Below are positions 28,105 to 37,721 of a DNA stretch of 64,000 nucleotides, one piece after another (position 1 is the first letter of the stretch; each line of letters begins with the position of its first letter). Source of the stretch: Streptomyces sp. NBC_01571 (GTDB taxonomy: Bacteria; Actinomycetota; Actinomycetes; Streptomycetales; Streptomycetaceae). The translations under genes and the position numbers were made by a program. Location: assembly GCF_026339875.1 (NCBI RefSeq), contig NZ_JAPEPZ010000001.1:7006001-7070000 (forward strand). The letters run 5' to 3'. Under the pieces are notes generated by a model that saw only the letters and a list, made by a program, of their open reading frames with translations, was not told the origin of the DNA and ran no database searches.

Positions 28105-29118
28105 TCAGTCCCACGACCCCTGAGCCCCGGGCAGCCCCGCCACCTCCGCCAGATCCTCCGCCGTCAGCAGCAGCCCGGCCGCTCCCGCGTTCTCCGCCGC
28201 CCAGCGCGCCCGCTTGGCCCCCGGCACCGGAACCACGTGCCGGCCCTGGGACAGCACCCAGGCCAGCGCCACCTGCGCCGGAGTGACCCCGTCCCCGTGC
28301 CGTCGGGCCACCCGCCGCAACCCGGCGACGATCGGCTGGTTGGCGGCCATCATCTCGGCGGTGAAGCGGGGATGGCGGGCCCGCACGTCGTCGGGCTCGA
28401 AGCCCCCGCCCGGCGTCAGCGTGCCGGTCAGGAAGCCGTTGCCGAGCGGCATCGCCGCCAGGAAACCCACGCCGCGCGCGGCGCACCACGGCAGCAGCGC
28501 GTCCAGGGCCTCCGTCGACCACACCGACAGCTCGGCCTCCACCGCGCTCACCGGGAAGACCTGCTGCACCCGCTCCAACTGCCGGATCGTTCCGTCATGC
28601 AGCCGCCCGGCGTGCGAGCGCGCCCCCGGCCGGCGGGCGGAACGGGCGCCGACCGCGCACAGCCCGAGCGAACGCACCTTTCCGGCCGCCACCAGATCGG
28701 CCATCGCGCCCCAGGTCTCCTCGACCGGCACCTCGGGGTCCGCGCGGTGCAGCTGGTAGAGGTCGATCACGTCGGTCTGCAGCCGGCGCAGCGAGGCGTC
28801 GCAGGCCCGCCGCACATAACCGGGACGCCCGTTGGCCACGATGTGCTGCTCGCCCACCAGCAGCCCCACCTTCGTCGACACGAAGGCCTCCGGACGCCGT
28901 TCCCGCAGCGCCCGGCCCACCAGCAGCTCATTGGTGAAGGGTCCGTACATGTCGGCCGTGTCGAGCAGCGTCGACCCCAGGTCGAGGGCCGCGTGCACCG
29001 TGCGCAGCGACTCCTCGCCGCGCTGCCGTGACCCGGTGTACGCCCAGCTCATCGGCATGCACCCGAGCCCGATCGCCCCCACATCGAGCGTTGCCGCGCC
29101 GATCGTCCTGCGCTCCAC
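28105..29118 (-). CDS. Aldo/keto reductase
   Basis: A 337-residue NADPH-dependent oxidoreductase with a TIM barrel. The catalytic tetrad is visible: Asp and Tyr in DTADMYGPF, Lys in VSTKVGL, and His in YQLHRADPEVP. LGCMPMSW is the typical start and PVPGAKRARWAAENAGA the NADPH-phosphate-binding region. Substrate unknown. The GTG start (29118) is placed at VERRTIGAATLDV, where the barrel begins, with GGGAGGG upstream; the frame is open further. It is divergent from the 2-hydroxyacid dehydrogenase with 76 bp between starts. Confidence 0.88.
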   Translation of the reverse strand: MERRTIGAATLDVGAIGLGCMPMSWAYTGSRQRGEESLRTVHAALDLGSTLLDTADMYGPFTNELLVGRALRERRPEAFVSTKVGLLVGEQHIVANGRPGYVRRACDASLRRLQTDVIDLYQLHRADPEVPVEETWGAMADLVAAGKVRSLGLCAVGARSARRPGARSHAGRLHDGTIRQLERVQQVFPVSAVEAELSVWSTEALDALLPWCAARGVGFLAAMPLGNGFLTGTLTPGGGFEPDDVRARHPRFTAEMMAANQPIVAGLRRVARRHGDGVTPAQVALAWVLSQGRHVVPVPGAKRARWAAENAGAAGLLLTAEDLAEVAGLPGAQGSWD

Positions 29119-29181
29119 CTGGCCGTGACCCTCCCTCTCCTGCAACCCCAACCTAACCTCTGTACGTCCCGCTGCCTGACA

Positions 29182-29187
29182 TAGCCT
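29182..29187 (+). promoter_or_regulatory. -10 element for leaderless hydroxyacid dehydrogenase gene
   Basis: TAGCCT ends 7 nt before the ATG at 29195; no Shine-Dalgarno sequence between. Confidence 0.5.
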
Positions 29188-29194
29188 CCCGAGC

Positions 29195-30136
29195 ATGACT
29201 TCCGATGTGTGGCTCCCCTTTCATGCCGACGAGATCAAGGGTCTGCCCGAAGGCCTCGACTACCGCTTCTGGGACGGCGGCCAGGAGTTTCCCGCGGACC
29301 CGGCCGACTGCGTGTTCTACGTCGTGCCCTACATGAAGCCGCCCGCCGTCGCCCAGCGGCCGATGGCCGAAATGACCTCCCTGCAGGCCGTGCAGACCCT
29401 CTCCGCCGGAGTCGACCACGTCCAGCCGAGCCTGAAGTCCCTGCGCCCGGGGGTGCAGTTGTGCAACGCCAGGGGGGTGCACGAGGCGAGCACCGGTGAG
29501 CTCGCCCTCGCCCTGATCCTCGCCTCGCTGCGGGGCATCCCCGACTTCGTGCGCGCGCAGGACAAGGGGGAGTGGCGCTCCGGGTTCCGTCCGGCGCTGG
29601 CCGACAAGTCCGTTCTGATCGTGGGGTACGGGTCGATCGGGTCCGCGATCGAGGACCGGCTCGTGCCCTTCGAGGTGGCGCGGGTGGCGCGCGTCGCGCG
29701 CTCTGAGCGCACCACGGCGCGCGGTCCGGTGCACCCATTCACGGAACTGCCCGCGTTGCTCCCCGAGGCCGACATCGTGGTGCTCTCCACCCCCCTCACC
29801 GACAGCACGCGCGGCATGGTGGACGCCGACTTCCTGGCCCGCATGAAGGACGGCGCGCTCCTGGTCAACGTCGCCCGCGGCCCCGTCGTCGACACCAAGG
29901 CCCTGCTCGCCGAGCTGGACGGCGGACGCCTCACCGCGGCCCTCGACGTCACCGATCCCGAGCCGCTGCCTCTGGGGCATCCCTTGTGGCAGGCGCCCGG
30001 CGTGCTCATCAGCCCCCACGTCGGCGGCCCCACGTCGGCGTTCCTGCCCCGTGCCGAGCGGTTGCTGGTCACGCAGTTGAATCGTTTCGTGAACCGGGAG
30101 CCGCTCGGCAACGTGGTCCTCACCACAGGCACGTAA
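29195..30136 (+). CDS. D-isomer-specific 2-hydroxyacid dehydrogenase family protein
   Basis: A 313-residue NAD(P)-dependent dehydrogenase. The nucleotide-binding site is VLIVGYGSIGSAI; the catalytic Arg is in VNVARGPVVDT, the Glu in DVTDPEPLP and the His in ISPHVGGPT. The N-terminal substrate domain is short and divergent (FHADEIKGLPEGLDYRFWDGG), as in the GhrA/Ghrb-like subgroup, so substrate may be a glyoxylate- or hydroxypyruvate-type acid. Divergent from the aldo/keto reductase. A hairpin follows at 30190. Confidence 0.87.
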   Translation: MTSDVWLPFHADEIKGLPEGLDYRFWDGGQEFPADPADCVFYVVPYMKPPAVAQRPMAEMTSLQAVQTLSAGVDHVQPSLKSLRPGVQLCNARGVHEASTGELALALILASLRGIPDFVRAQDKGEWRSGFRPALADKSVLIVGYGSIGSAIEDRLVPFEVARVARVARSERTTARGPVHPFTELPALLPEADIVVLSTPLTDSTRGMVDADFLARMKDGALLVNVARGPVVDTKALLAELDGGRLTAALDVTDPEPLPLGHPLWQAPGVLISPHVGGPTSAFLPRAERLLVTQLNRFVNREPLGNVVLTTGT

Positions 30137-30189
30137 TCCGCTGCCGTCCGCGGCCGCGCCCGGGAAGGGGACACTCTCCGCATTCCCCC

Positions 30190-30212
30190 GGATGCGGGTC
30201 GTGTCCGCATCC
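30190..30212 (+). terminator. Hairpin between the hydroxyacid dehydrogenase and cdgC
   Basis: GGATGCGG (30190-30197) and CCGCATCC (30205-30212) with a 7-nt loop, 54 nt after the dehydrogenase stop. It could terminate that gene or lie in the cdgC promoter region. Confidence 0.5.
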
Positions 30213-30252
30213 CCGCTGGTCGTCACGGAGCGTAGAGGAACTATGTCCCTGA

Positions 30253-33200
30253 GTGACGAGACTGGTGTATCGTCCCGACAGGGGCTGCGCCGCGCACCGT
30301 TCGGCGCCGGGGATGGACATTCGGACTGCGAGGGGGGCGACGGGCGATGCACGGCCTATGGACGAACGATCCGACGCGGCGGGGCCGCCGACGACCCTGG
30401 CGCGCGGCCACGCGCAGCCGAGCCCACGGCGGACATCACCACCGCAGGCACGGCGCCCGCAGGAGGCATGCGCACCCAGCGTGCCCGGAGCAGCGGGACC
30501 CCGCTGTGCGGACCTGGTGGGACCGGTGAGTTCCCCCGGGGCGCTGCTGACCCGCCGTCCGGTACTCGGTGGCGGGACGGGTATGGTCTCGCAGCTCGTG
30601 CTGGCCACGGTGTGCGCGGGATACGCGGTCGGTTCCGCCTTCGGCTGGGGATCGGCGAACCTGGCGCTGATCATGGGCGACTTCGGGCTGAGCGCCGCCG
30701 CGGGCACCGCGGCCGTCTCCTGCTTCCTCTACGCCCACCACCGGCGCAGCCCCTTTCGACCCGCGTGGATGCTCTTCGCGGTCTCCTCCGCCATGGCCTC
30801 GCTGGGCAACGGCGTCTGGGGGTGGTACGAGATCGTCCTCGAGCGTCAGGTCCCGAGCCCCAGTGTCGCCGACATCTTCTTCCTGTGCTTCGCGCCGCCG
30901 GCCATCGTTGGACTGCTGGTGCTCGCCAAGAGGCCGGTGACCAAGGCCGGTTGGATGTGCCTGGCGCTCGACTCCTGGCTGATCGGCGGTTCCCTGCTCA
31001 CGCTGTCCTGGAGTCTCGCGCTCGCCCAGGCGGCGAAGTTCGACGGTCCGAGCGTCGCGCACACCGCGCTCTCCCTGGCGTACCCCCTGCTGGACATCGC
31101 CCTGGTGAGCATGGTGCTGGCGCTGCACTTCAGGCGCTCCTCGCTGAACCGCTCGGCGGTGAACACCGCGATCGGCGCACTCGCCCTGACCGTCATGTGC
31201 GACGCCTTGTTCACGTCGCCCCTCCTGCACAACAACTACCACTCGGGGCAGCTTCTCGACGCGGGCTGGTTCGCCGGCTCGCTGCTCCTCGCCTACGCTC
31301 CCTGGGCCGGCACCCGGCACGGACAGCCGGACGCCGACGAACACGAAGGGAACGGGCCGCGCGGGCAAGGGCACGAACGGAGCGGGCACGGAAGGGACGG
31401 CTACCGCGAGGACGGGTACGCGCGCGTGGTGCACGAACACATCCCGGGCCGGCGGCCGGACGGCGGACACCCCGTCCCGCAGGGCGCGGACCACCACCGG
31501 TACGCGGCGCCCCGCCCGATCGCCGGATCCCTCGGCGCGCTCACGCCCTACCTGGCCGCCGCGGTCTGCACGCTGGGGATTCTCTACAACGTGCTCAACG
31601 GCCGCAGCGTCGACCGCGTGGTGCTCCTCACCGCGGGCCTGGTCGTGCTGGCCCTCGTGGTGCGCCAGGGCATCATGCTCCTCGACAACATCACCCTCAC
31701 CCAGGAGCTGGCCCAGAAGGAGAACCACTTCCGCTCCCTGGTGCAGGGCTCCAGCGACGTCATCATGATCGCGGCGCCCAACGGCATCCTGAAGTACGTC
31801 AGCCCGGCAGCCGCCGGGGTCTACGGCCGCAGTGCGGAGGACCTCGTCGGCTCCGAGCTCGCCTCGCTCATCCACCCCGAGGACCTCGGCTGCGTGGTGC
31901 ACGAGGTGCGCCGCTTCCTGGCCGCCAGTCATCTGCAGGAGCCCACCACGCGCATCGAGTGCCGCTTCAAGTCCGGCGAGGGCGGCTGGCTCAACGTGGA
32001 GTCCACCGTCAACCGGCACCACGGCGGCCTCATCTTCAACAGCCGGGACGTGACGGAGCGCGTGCGTCTACAGGCGCAACTGCAGCACAACGCCGAGCAC
32101 GACCCGCTCACCGACCTGCCCAACCGCGCCCTGTTCACGCGGCGCGTCCAGCAGGCACTGTCCGGCCGCCGCTCCACCGACCGCGGCGCGGCCGTTCTCT
32201 TCATCGACCTCGACGGCTTCAAGGCGGTCAACGACACCATCGGGCACCAGGCCGGTGACGAGCTCCTCGTCCAGGCCGCCCGCAGACTCCAGGACTCGGT
32301 ACGGCACGGCGACACCGCCGCCCGGCTCGGCGGAGACGAGTTCGCGGCCCTGATCGTCGGCGACGGCAACCGCGACCGTGCCGCGCGTGAGCAACAGATC
32401 ATGGAACTGGCCGACCGGCTGCGGATCAAGCTCTCGCAGCCCTACGCCATCGACGGCAACGATGTCCGGGTGGCCGCGTCCATCGGCGTCGGCTTCGCCG
32501 AACCGGGGCTGGGCGCGGGCGAGTTGCTGCGCAACGCCGACCTGGCCATGTACCGCGCCAAGGCGGCGGGCAAGGGGCGCGTCGAGCTGTACGCACCCCA
32601 GATGCAGCAGGATGTCGTACGCAAGGCGGAGCTGGCGACGCGGCTGCGCTCCGCTCTTCAGGACGGCGAGTTCGCGCTGCTGCACCAGCCCGTGGTCTGC
32701 CTGGAGAACGGCCGGATCGCGACCGTCACCGCCCAGGCCCGCTGGCGTTCCTCCCAAGGGGTGCTCTTCACGCCCGCCGAGTTCCTGCGCGTCGCCGAGG
32801 ACAGCGACCGGACCGCCGAGCTGGGCCGCTGGATCCTGGAGGAGGCGGTCGAGCAGGCCGCCGAGCGGGCCGCCGCGGGGGTCACGGTGCCCGTCGCCGT
32901 CCGGATGAGCGCCCGGCGCCTGCTGGACCGCTCGGCACCCCTCGGCTCCGTGGAGGCCCTCCTGACCCGGCACGGGCTCTCCTCGGGTGCCCTGATCGTC
33001 GAGCTGTCCGACGCCGATCCGCGGGTCCCCCTGGACGAGCTGGAGCGCCGGCTGAACGCGCTGCGGAGGGTCGGGGTCCGGATCGCCCTGGACGGCTTCG
33101 GGGGCGGCTGCGCCGCCATCACGGCACTCAGAAGGCTGCCCGTCGACTTCCTCAGGCTCGACCGGGGCCTGGTCGAGGGCGTCGTCGAGTCCGCCCGGTT

Positions 33201-33525
33201 GCACAAGATCACCAGCGGGCTGCTGCGGATCGCCACGGACCTCGGGCTGCAGTCCGTGGCCGACGGAGTGGACCTTCCCGAGCAGGTCGTGGCCCTGCGC
33301 GCGATGGGCTGTACGCACGGCCAGGGGATGGCTTTCTCCGGGCCCCTCGACGAGTACCGGCTGCGCAGAGCGCTCTCCTCCGGCCACTACCCGGTCCCCC
33401 ACGGGCCGGCCGAGCCCGCGTTCGCGGGCGGCGGCGCGGGGGTGTATACGAGTGGTGTGCGCGCTGTTCTCGGGGGTGGTACCGCCCTCCGTTCACATAA
33501 TGAGACTCCCGTCCCACCTACTTGA
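30253..33525 (+). CDS. cdgC: Membrane PAS-GGDEF-degenerate EAL protein, diguanylate cyclase CdgC
   Basis: Up to 1,090 residues. After a long Pro/Arg/Ala-rich N-terminus come about ten transmembrane helices (from residue 112 on, interrupted by a hydrophilic His/Gly/Arg-rich loop near 360-420), a PAS domain (FRSLVQGSSDVIMIAAPNG onward, near 490-610), a GGDEF domain (ARLGGDEFAALI near 692, with inhibitory-site RHGD) and an EAL-like domain. The EAL motifs are lost: AQARW for EALxRW, LDGFGGG for DDFGTG, VADGVD for EGVE. So it should make, not degrade, c-di-GMP. In S. coelicolor cdgC (SCO5511) lies just upstream of ilvB, supporting the name. The start is uncertain (GTG 30253, ATG 30313, ATG 30358 or GTG 30526 are in frame). 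Confidence 0.85.
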   Translation: MTRLVYRPDRGCAAHRSAPGMDIRTARGATGDARPMDERSDAAGPPTTLARGHAQPSPRRTSPPQARRPQEACAPSVPGAAGPRCADLVGPVSSPGALLTRRPVLGGGTGMVSQLVLATVCAGYAVGSAFGWGSANLALIMGDFGLSAAAGTAAVSCFLYAHHRRSPFRPAWMLFAVSSAMASLGNGVWGWYEIVLERQVPSPSVADIFFLCFAPPAIVGLLVLAKRPVTKAGWMCLALDSWLIGGSLLTLSWSLALAQAAKFDGPSVAHTALSLAYPLLDIALVSMVLALHFRRSSLNRSAVNTAIGALALTVMCDALFTSPLLHNNYHSGQLLDAGWFAGSLLLAYAPWAGTRHGQPDADEHEGNGPRGQGHERSGHGRDGYREDGYARVVHEHIPGRRPDGGHPVPQGADHHRYAAPRPIAGSLGALTPYLAAAVCTLGILYNVLNGRSVDRVVLLTAGLVVLALVVRQGIMLLDNITLTQELAQKENHFRSLVQGSSDVIMIAAPNGILKYVSPAAAGVYGRSAEDLVGSELASLIHPEDLGCVVHEVRRFLAASHLQEPTTRIECRFKSGEGGWLNVESTVNRHHGGLIFNSRDVTERVRLQAQLQHNAEHDPLTDLPNRALFTRRVQQALSGRRSTDRGAAVLFIDLDGFKAVNDTIGHQAGDELLVQAARRLQDSVRHGDTAARLGGDEFAALIVGDGNRDRAAREQQIMELADRLRIKLSQPYAIDGNDVRVAASIGVGFAEPGLGAGELLRNADLAMYRAKAAGKGRVELYAPQMQQDVVRKAELATRLRSALQDGEFALLHQPVVCLENGRIATVTAQARWRSSQGVLFTPAEFLRVAEDSDRTAELGRWILEEAVEQAAERAAAGVTVPVAVRMSARRLLDRSAPLGSVEALLTRHGLSSGALIVELSDADPRVPLDELERRLNALRRVGVRIALDGFGGGCAAITALRRLPVDFLRLDRGLVEGVVESARLHKITSGLLRIATDLGLQSVADGVDLPEQVVALRAMGCTHGQGMAFSGPLDEYRLRRALSSGHYPVPHGPAEPAFAGGGAGVYTSGVRAVLGGGTALRSHNETPVPPT

Positions 33526-33551
33526 CAGTCGATGCGTGCCGGGGGGAGGGT
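33522..33551 (+). promoter_or_regulatory. Promoter candidate for the ilvBNC leader
   Basis: TTGACA (33522-33527), identical to the consensus -35, is followed after 18 bp by GAGGGT (33546-33551), a weak -10, with the leader-peptide ATG 7 nt further. The -35 overlaps the cdgC stop codon. A second candidate -10, CATAAT (33496-33501), lies inside the end of cdgC; if used, GGAGGG (33545-33550) would be the ribosome binding site instead. Confidence 0.45.
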
Positions 33552-33558
33552 CAATGCC

Positions 33559-33609
33559 ATGCGCACCCGAATTCTCGTACTTGGAAAGCGCGTCGGCTCA
33601 AGCTGGTGA
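33559..33609 (+). CDS. ilvB leader peptide with Ile-Leu-Val-Leu
   Basis: A 16-residue ORF, MRTRILVLGKRVGSSW, with four consecutive codons for the three branched-chain amino acids (ATT CTC GTA CTT, residues 5-8). It ends at TGA 33607-33609, 45 nt before a U-tailed hairpin and 160 nt before ilvB. This is the layout of ribosome-mediated transcription attenuation: when charged branched-chain tRNAs are scarce the ribosome stalls in residues 5-8 and the terminator should not form. Leader peptides of this type have been predicted before ilvB in actinobacteria. The palindrome GGTGATCACC (33605-33614) spans the stop codon. It is far too short for standard ORF calling. Confidence 0.82.
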   Translation: MRTRILVLGKRVGSSW

Positions 33610-33654
33610 TCACCGGACCGACCCGGAACACCCAGCGACCGCACCCGGCGCGCT

Positions 33655-33688
33655 CCCCTCGCTTGCCTCACGGCACGAGGGGTTTTTT
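33655..33688 (+). terminator. Attenuator terminator before ilvB
   Basis: CCCCTCG (33655-33661) pairs with CGAGGGG (33676-33682); inner TGCC/GGCA extends the stem across a 2-nt bulge, and six T residues (33683-33688) follow. A U-tailed intrinsic terminator is unusual in Streptomyces and 80 nt before a start codon it is best read as an attenuator. A candidate upstream pairing is AGCGCG (33587-33592) with CGCGCT (33649-33654); I could not settle the antiterminator fold by eye. Confidence 0.82.
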
Positions 33689-33768
33689 GTTGCACAGGTG
33701 ACTGTCGACCAACAACCGCACACCGCACAAACCTCGCAAAAACCCTCAGCATCGAGAAGAGAATGACG

Positions 33769-35619
33769 ATGACCGAGCAGGCCACCGGGGCCCATCATCC
33801 GCAGCCGCGGCCCCGTTCCGGAGGACAGCAGTCCGCGCCCGAACAGGTGACGGGTGCCAAGTCCCTCATCCGTTCTCTCGAGGAGGTAGGGGCCGACACG
33901 GTGTTCGGCATTCCCGGCGGCGCGATCCTTCCGGCCTACGACCCGCTGATGGACTCCCAGCGCGTGCGGCACGTGCTCGTCCGTCACGAGCAGGGCGCGG
34001 GTCACGCGGCCACGGGTTACGCACAGGCCACCGGCCGGGTCGGCGTCTGCATGGCGACCAGCGGCCCGGGTGCCACCAACCTGGTGACCCCGATCGCCGA
34101 CGCGCACATGGACTCGGTGCCGCTCGTCGCGATCACCGGGCAGGTCGCGTCCAAGGCGATCGGCACGGACGCCTTCCAGGAGGCGGACATCGTCGGCATC
34201 ACCATGCCGGTCACCAAGCACAACTTCCTGGTCACCAAGGCCGAGGACATCCCGAAGACGATCGCGGAGGCCTTCCACATCGCCTCCACCGGCCGCCCCG
34301 GCCCGGTCCTCGTCGACATCGCCAAGGACGCCCTCCAGGCGCAGACCACCTTCCAGTGGCCGCCCGCCATGGACCTCCCCGGCTACCGGCCGGTGACCAA
34401 GCCGCACGCCAAGCAGATCCGCGAGGCCGCCAAGCTGATCACGCAGGCGAAGCGGCCCGTCCTCTACGTCGGCGGCGGTGTCCTCAAGGCCCGTGCCACC
34501 GCCGAGCTGAAGGTCCTCGCCGAACTCACCGGAGCGCCCGTCACCACCACCCTGATGGCGCTCGGCGCATTCCCCGACAGTCACGAACTGCACGTGGGAA
34601 TGCCGGGCATGCACGGTGCGGTCACCGCCGTCACCGCGCTGCAGAAGGCCGACCTGATCGTCGCCCTCGGAGCCCGCTTCGACGACCGTGTCACCGGCAA
34701 GCTGGACAGCTTCGCGCCGTACGCCAAGATCGTGCACGCCGACATCGACCCGGCCGAGATCGGCAAGAACCGCGCGGCCGACGTGCCGATCGTCGGGGAC
34801 GCCCGCGAGGTCATCGCCGATCTGGTCCAGGCCGTGCAGAAGGAGCACAGCGAGGGGCACCGCGGCGACTACAGCGCCTGGTGGAAGGACCTCAACCGCT
34901 GGCGCGAGACGTACCCGCTGGGTTACGAGCAGCCCGACAACGGCTCGCTGTCGCCGCAGCAGGTCATCGAGCGCATCGGGCAGCTCGCGCCGGAGGGCAC
35001 GATCTTCGCCGCGGGCGTCGGCCAGCACCAGATGTGGGCCGCGCACTACATCCAGTACGAGACCCCCGCGACCTGGCTGAACTCCGGCGGCGCCGGGACG
35101 ATGGGCTACGCGGTGCCGGCCGCGATGGGCGCCAAGGCGGGGCAGCCGGACCGCACGGTCTGGGCGGTCGACGGCGACGGCTGCTTCCAGATGACCAACC
35201 AGGAACTCACCACCTGCGCCCTGAACAACATCCCGATCAAGGTCGCCATCATCAACAACGGCGCCCTCGGGATGGTCCGCCAGTGGCAGACCCTCTTCTA
35301 CAACCAGCGCTACTCCAACACCGTGCTGCACAGCGGCCCGGGCGCGGACGGCAAGCAGCCGAGCGCGGGCACCCGCGTCCCGGACTTCGTGAAGCTGTCG
35401 GAGGCGATGGGCTGCTACGCCATCCGCTGCGAGTCCCCGGACGACCTCGACAAGGTCATCGAAGAGGCGAACTCGATCAACGACCGCCCCGTCGTGGTCG
35501 ACTTCATCGTCCACGAGGACGCCATGGTGTGGCCGATGGTCGCCGCCGGCACCTCGAACGACGAGATCATGGCAGCCCGGGACGTCCGCCCCGACTTCGG
35601 CGACAACGAAGACGACTGA
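33769..35619 (+). CDS. ilvB: Acetolactate synthase large subunit
   Basis: A 616-residue ThDP enzyme making 2-acetolactate or 2-aceto-2-hydroxybutyrate for Val, Leu and Ile. The cofactor-activating Glu is in [14 protein letters not shown], the FAD-domain is central, and the ThDP/Mg motif is [12 protein letters not shown]...[15 protein letters not shown] opens the first domain. ATG 33769 ([10 protein letters not shown]) is preferred to ATG 33763 because GAGAAGAG ends 7-8 nt upstream. Expression should depend on the leader peptide and attenuator. ilvN starts 20 nt after the stop. Confidence 0.96.
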   Translation: MTEQATGAHHPQPRPRSGGQQSAPEQVTGAKSLIRSLEEVGADTVFGIPGGAILPAYDPLMDSQRVRHVLVRHEQGAGHAATGYAQATGRVGVCMATSGPGATNLVTPIADAHMDSVPLVAITGQVASKAIGTDAFQEADIVGITMPVTKHNFLVTKAEDIPKTIAEAFHIASTGRPGPVLVDIAKDALQAQTTFQWPPAMDLPGYRPVTKPHAKQIREAAKLITQAKRPVLYVGGGVLKARATAELKVLAELTGAPVTTTLMALGAFPDSHELHVGMPGMHGAVTAVTALQKADLIVALGARFDDRVTGKLDSFAPYAKIVHADIDPAEIGKNRAADVPIVGDAREVIADLVQAVQKEHSEGHRGDYSAWWKDLNRWRETYPLGYEQPDNGSLSPQQVIERIGQLAPEGTIFAAGVGQHQMWAAHYIQYETPATWLNSGGAGTMGYAVPAAMGAKAGQPDRTVWAVDGDGCFQMTNQELTTCALNNIPIKVAIINNGALGMVRQWQTLFYNQRYSNTVLHSGPGADGKQPSAGTRVPDFVKLSEAMGCYAIRCESPDDLDKVIEEANSINDRPVVVDFIVHEDAMVWPMVAAGTSNDEIMAARDVRPDFGDNEDD

Positions 35620-35639
35620 GAGAGAGCCGAGTCCGAACC

Positions 35640-37287
<1,648 letters not shown>

Positions 37288-37302
37288 GCCGAACGGCCGA
37301 AC

Positions 37303-37328
37303 GGGCCGGAGCGGACCTGCTCCGGCCC
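37303..37328 (+). terminator. Terminator of ilvBNC
   Basis: Perfect 10-bp arms GGGCCGGAGC and GCTCCGGCCC around GGACCT, 15 nt after the ilvC stop, followed by TTCGGTCT. Confidence 0.88.
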
Positions 37329-37721
37329 TTCGGTCTGACCCTGGGTAATGCCCGTGAGCGCGACGTTGTACACACCGTCCAGCCACGGACGAGTGATCCT
37401 TCCACAGAGGCGCAAGAAGACCCCTGTTACGGCACTACACTGCTGCACAACATACGCGTCAGGCCCACAGCGTCGTGCGTCTTCCACGCGGCTCGAGCGA
37501 CCCCGAAGATCTGCAGGCACGCCCCCGCGCCGCCCGGCACGCACTCTCGCCGCACCGGTCACAGGCCCGAGTAGCTTCCGCTACGAGAGCCCCGTCCGGC
37601 AGACCGAGAGCACGCACCGGACGACGCGAGAACGCACCCGCACCTCCCCGAGGCCGCTACATCCCTCCACTCGCCCGCGGCCGTCGGGACGGCCGTCCGC
37701 ATTGGACTTGTGAGGACTCAC
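37329..37721 (+). other. Long leader region before serA
   Basis: A 393-bp gene-free stretch. A possible -10 TACACT (37436-37441) would give an mRNA leader of about 270 nt before the serA GTG. The leader is C-rich with many short complementary segments and has no obvious leader peptide with a run of Ser or Gly codons; I recognise no known riboswitch class. Confidence 0.4.

Noticed and set aside
30243..30600. Separate small gene starting at ATG 30243 with a good ribosome binding site
   Set aside because: Codon use is poor for the first 150 nt and no product family is recognised; more likely linked to the uncertain cdgC start.
33554..33766. Frame starting at ATG 33554 overlapping the ilvB leader
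   Set aside because: It is out of frame with the Ile-Leu-Val-Leu peptide, has no coding bias, and runs through the terminator.
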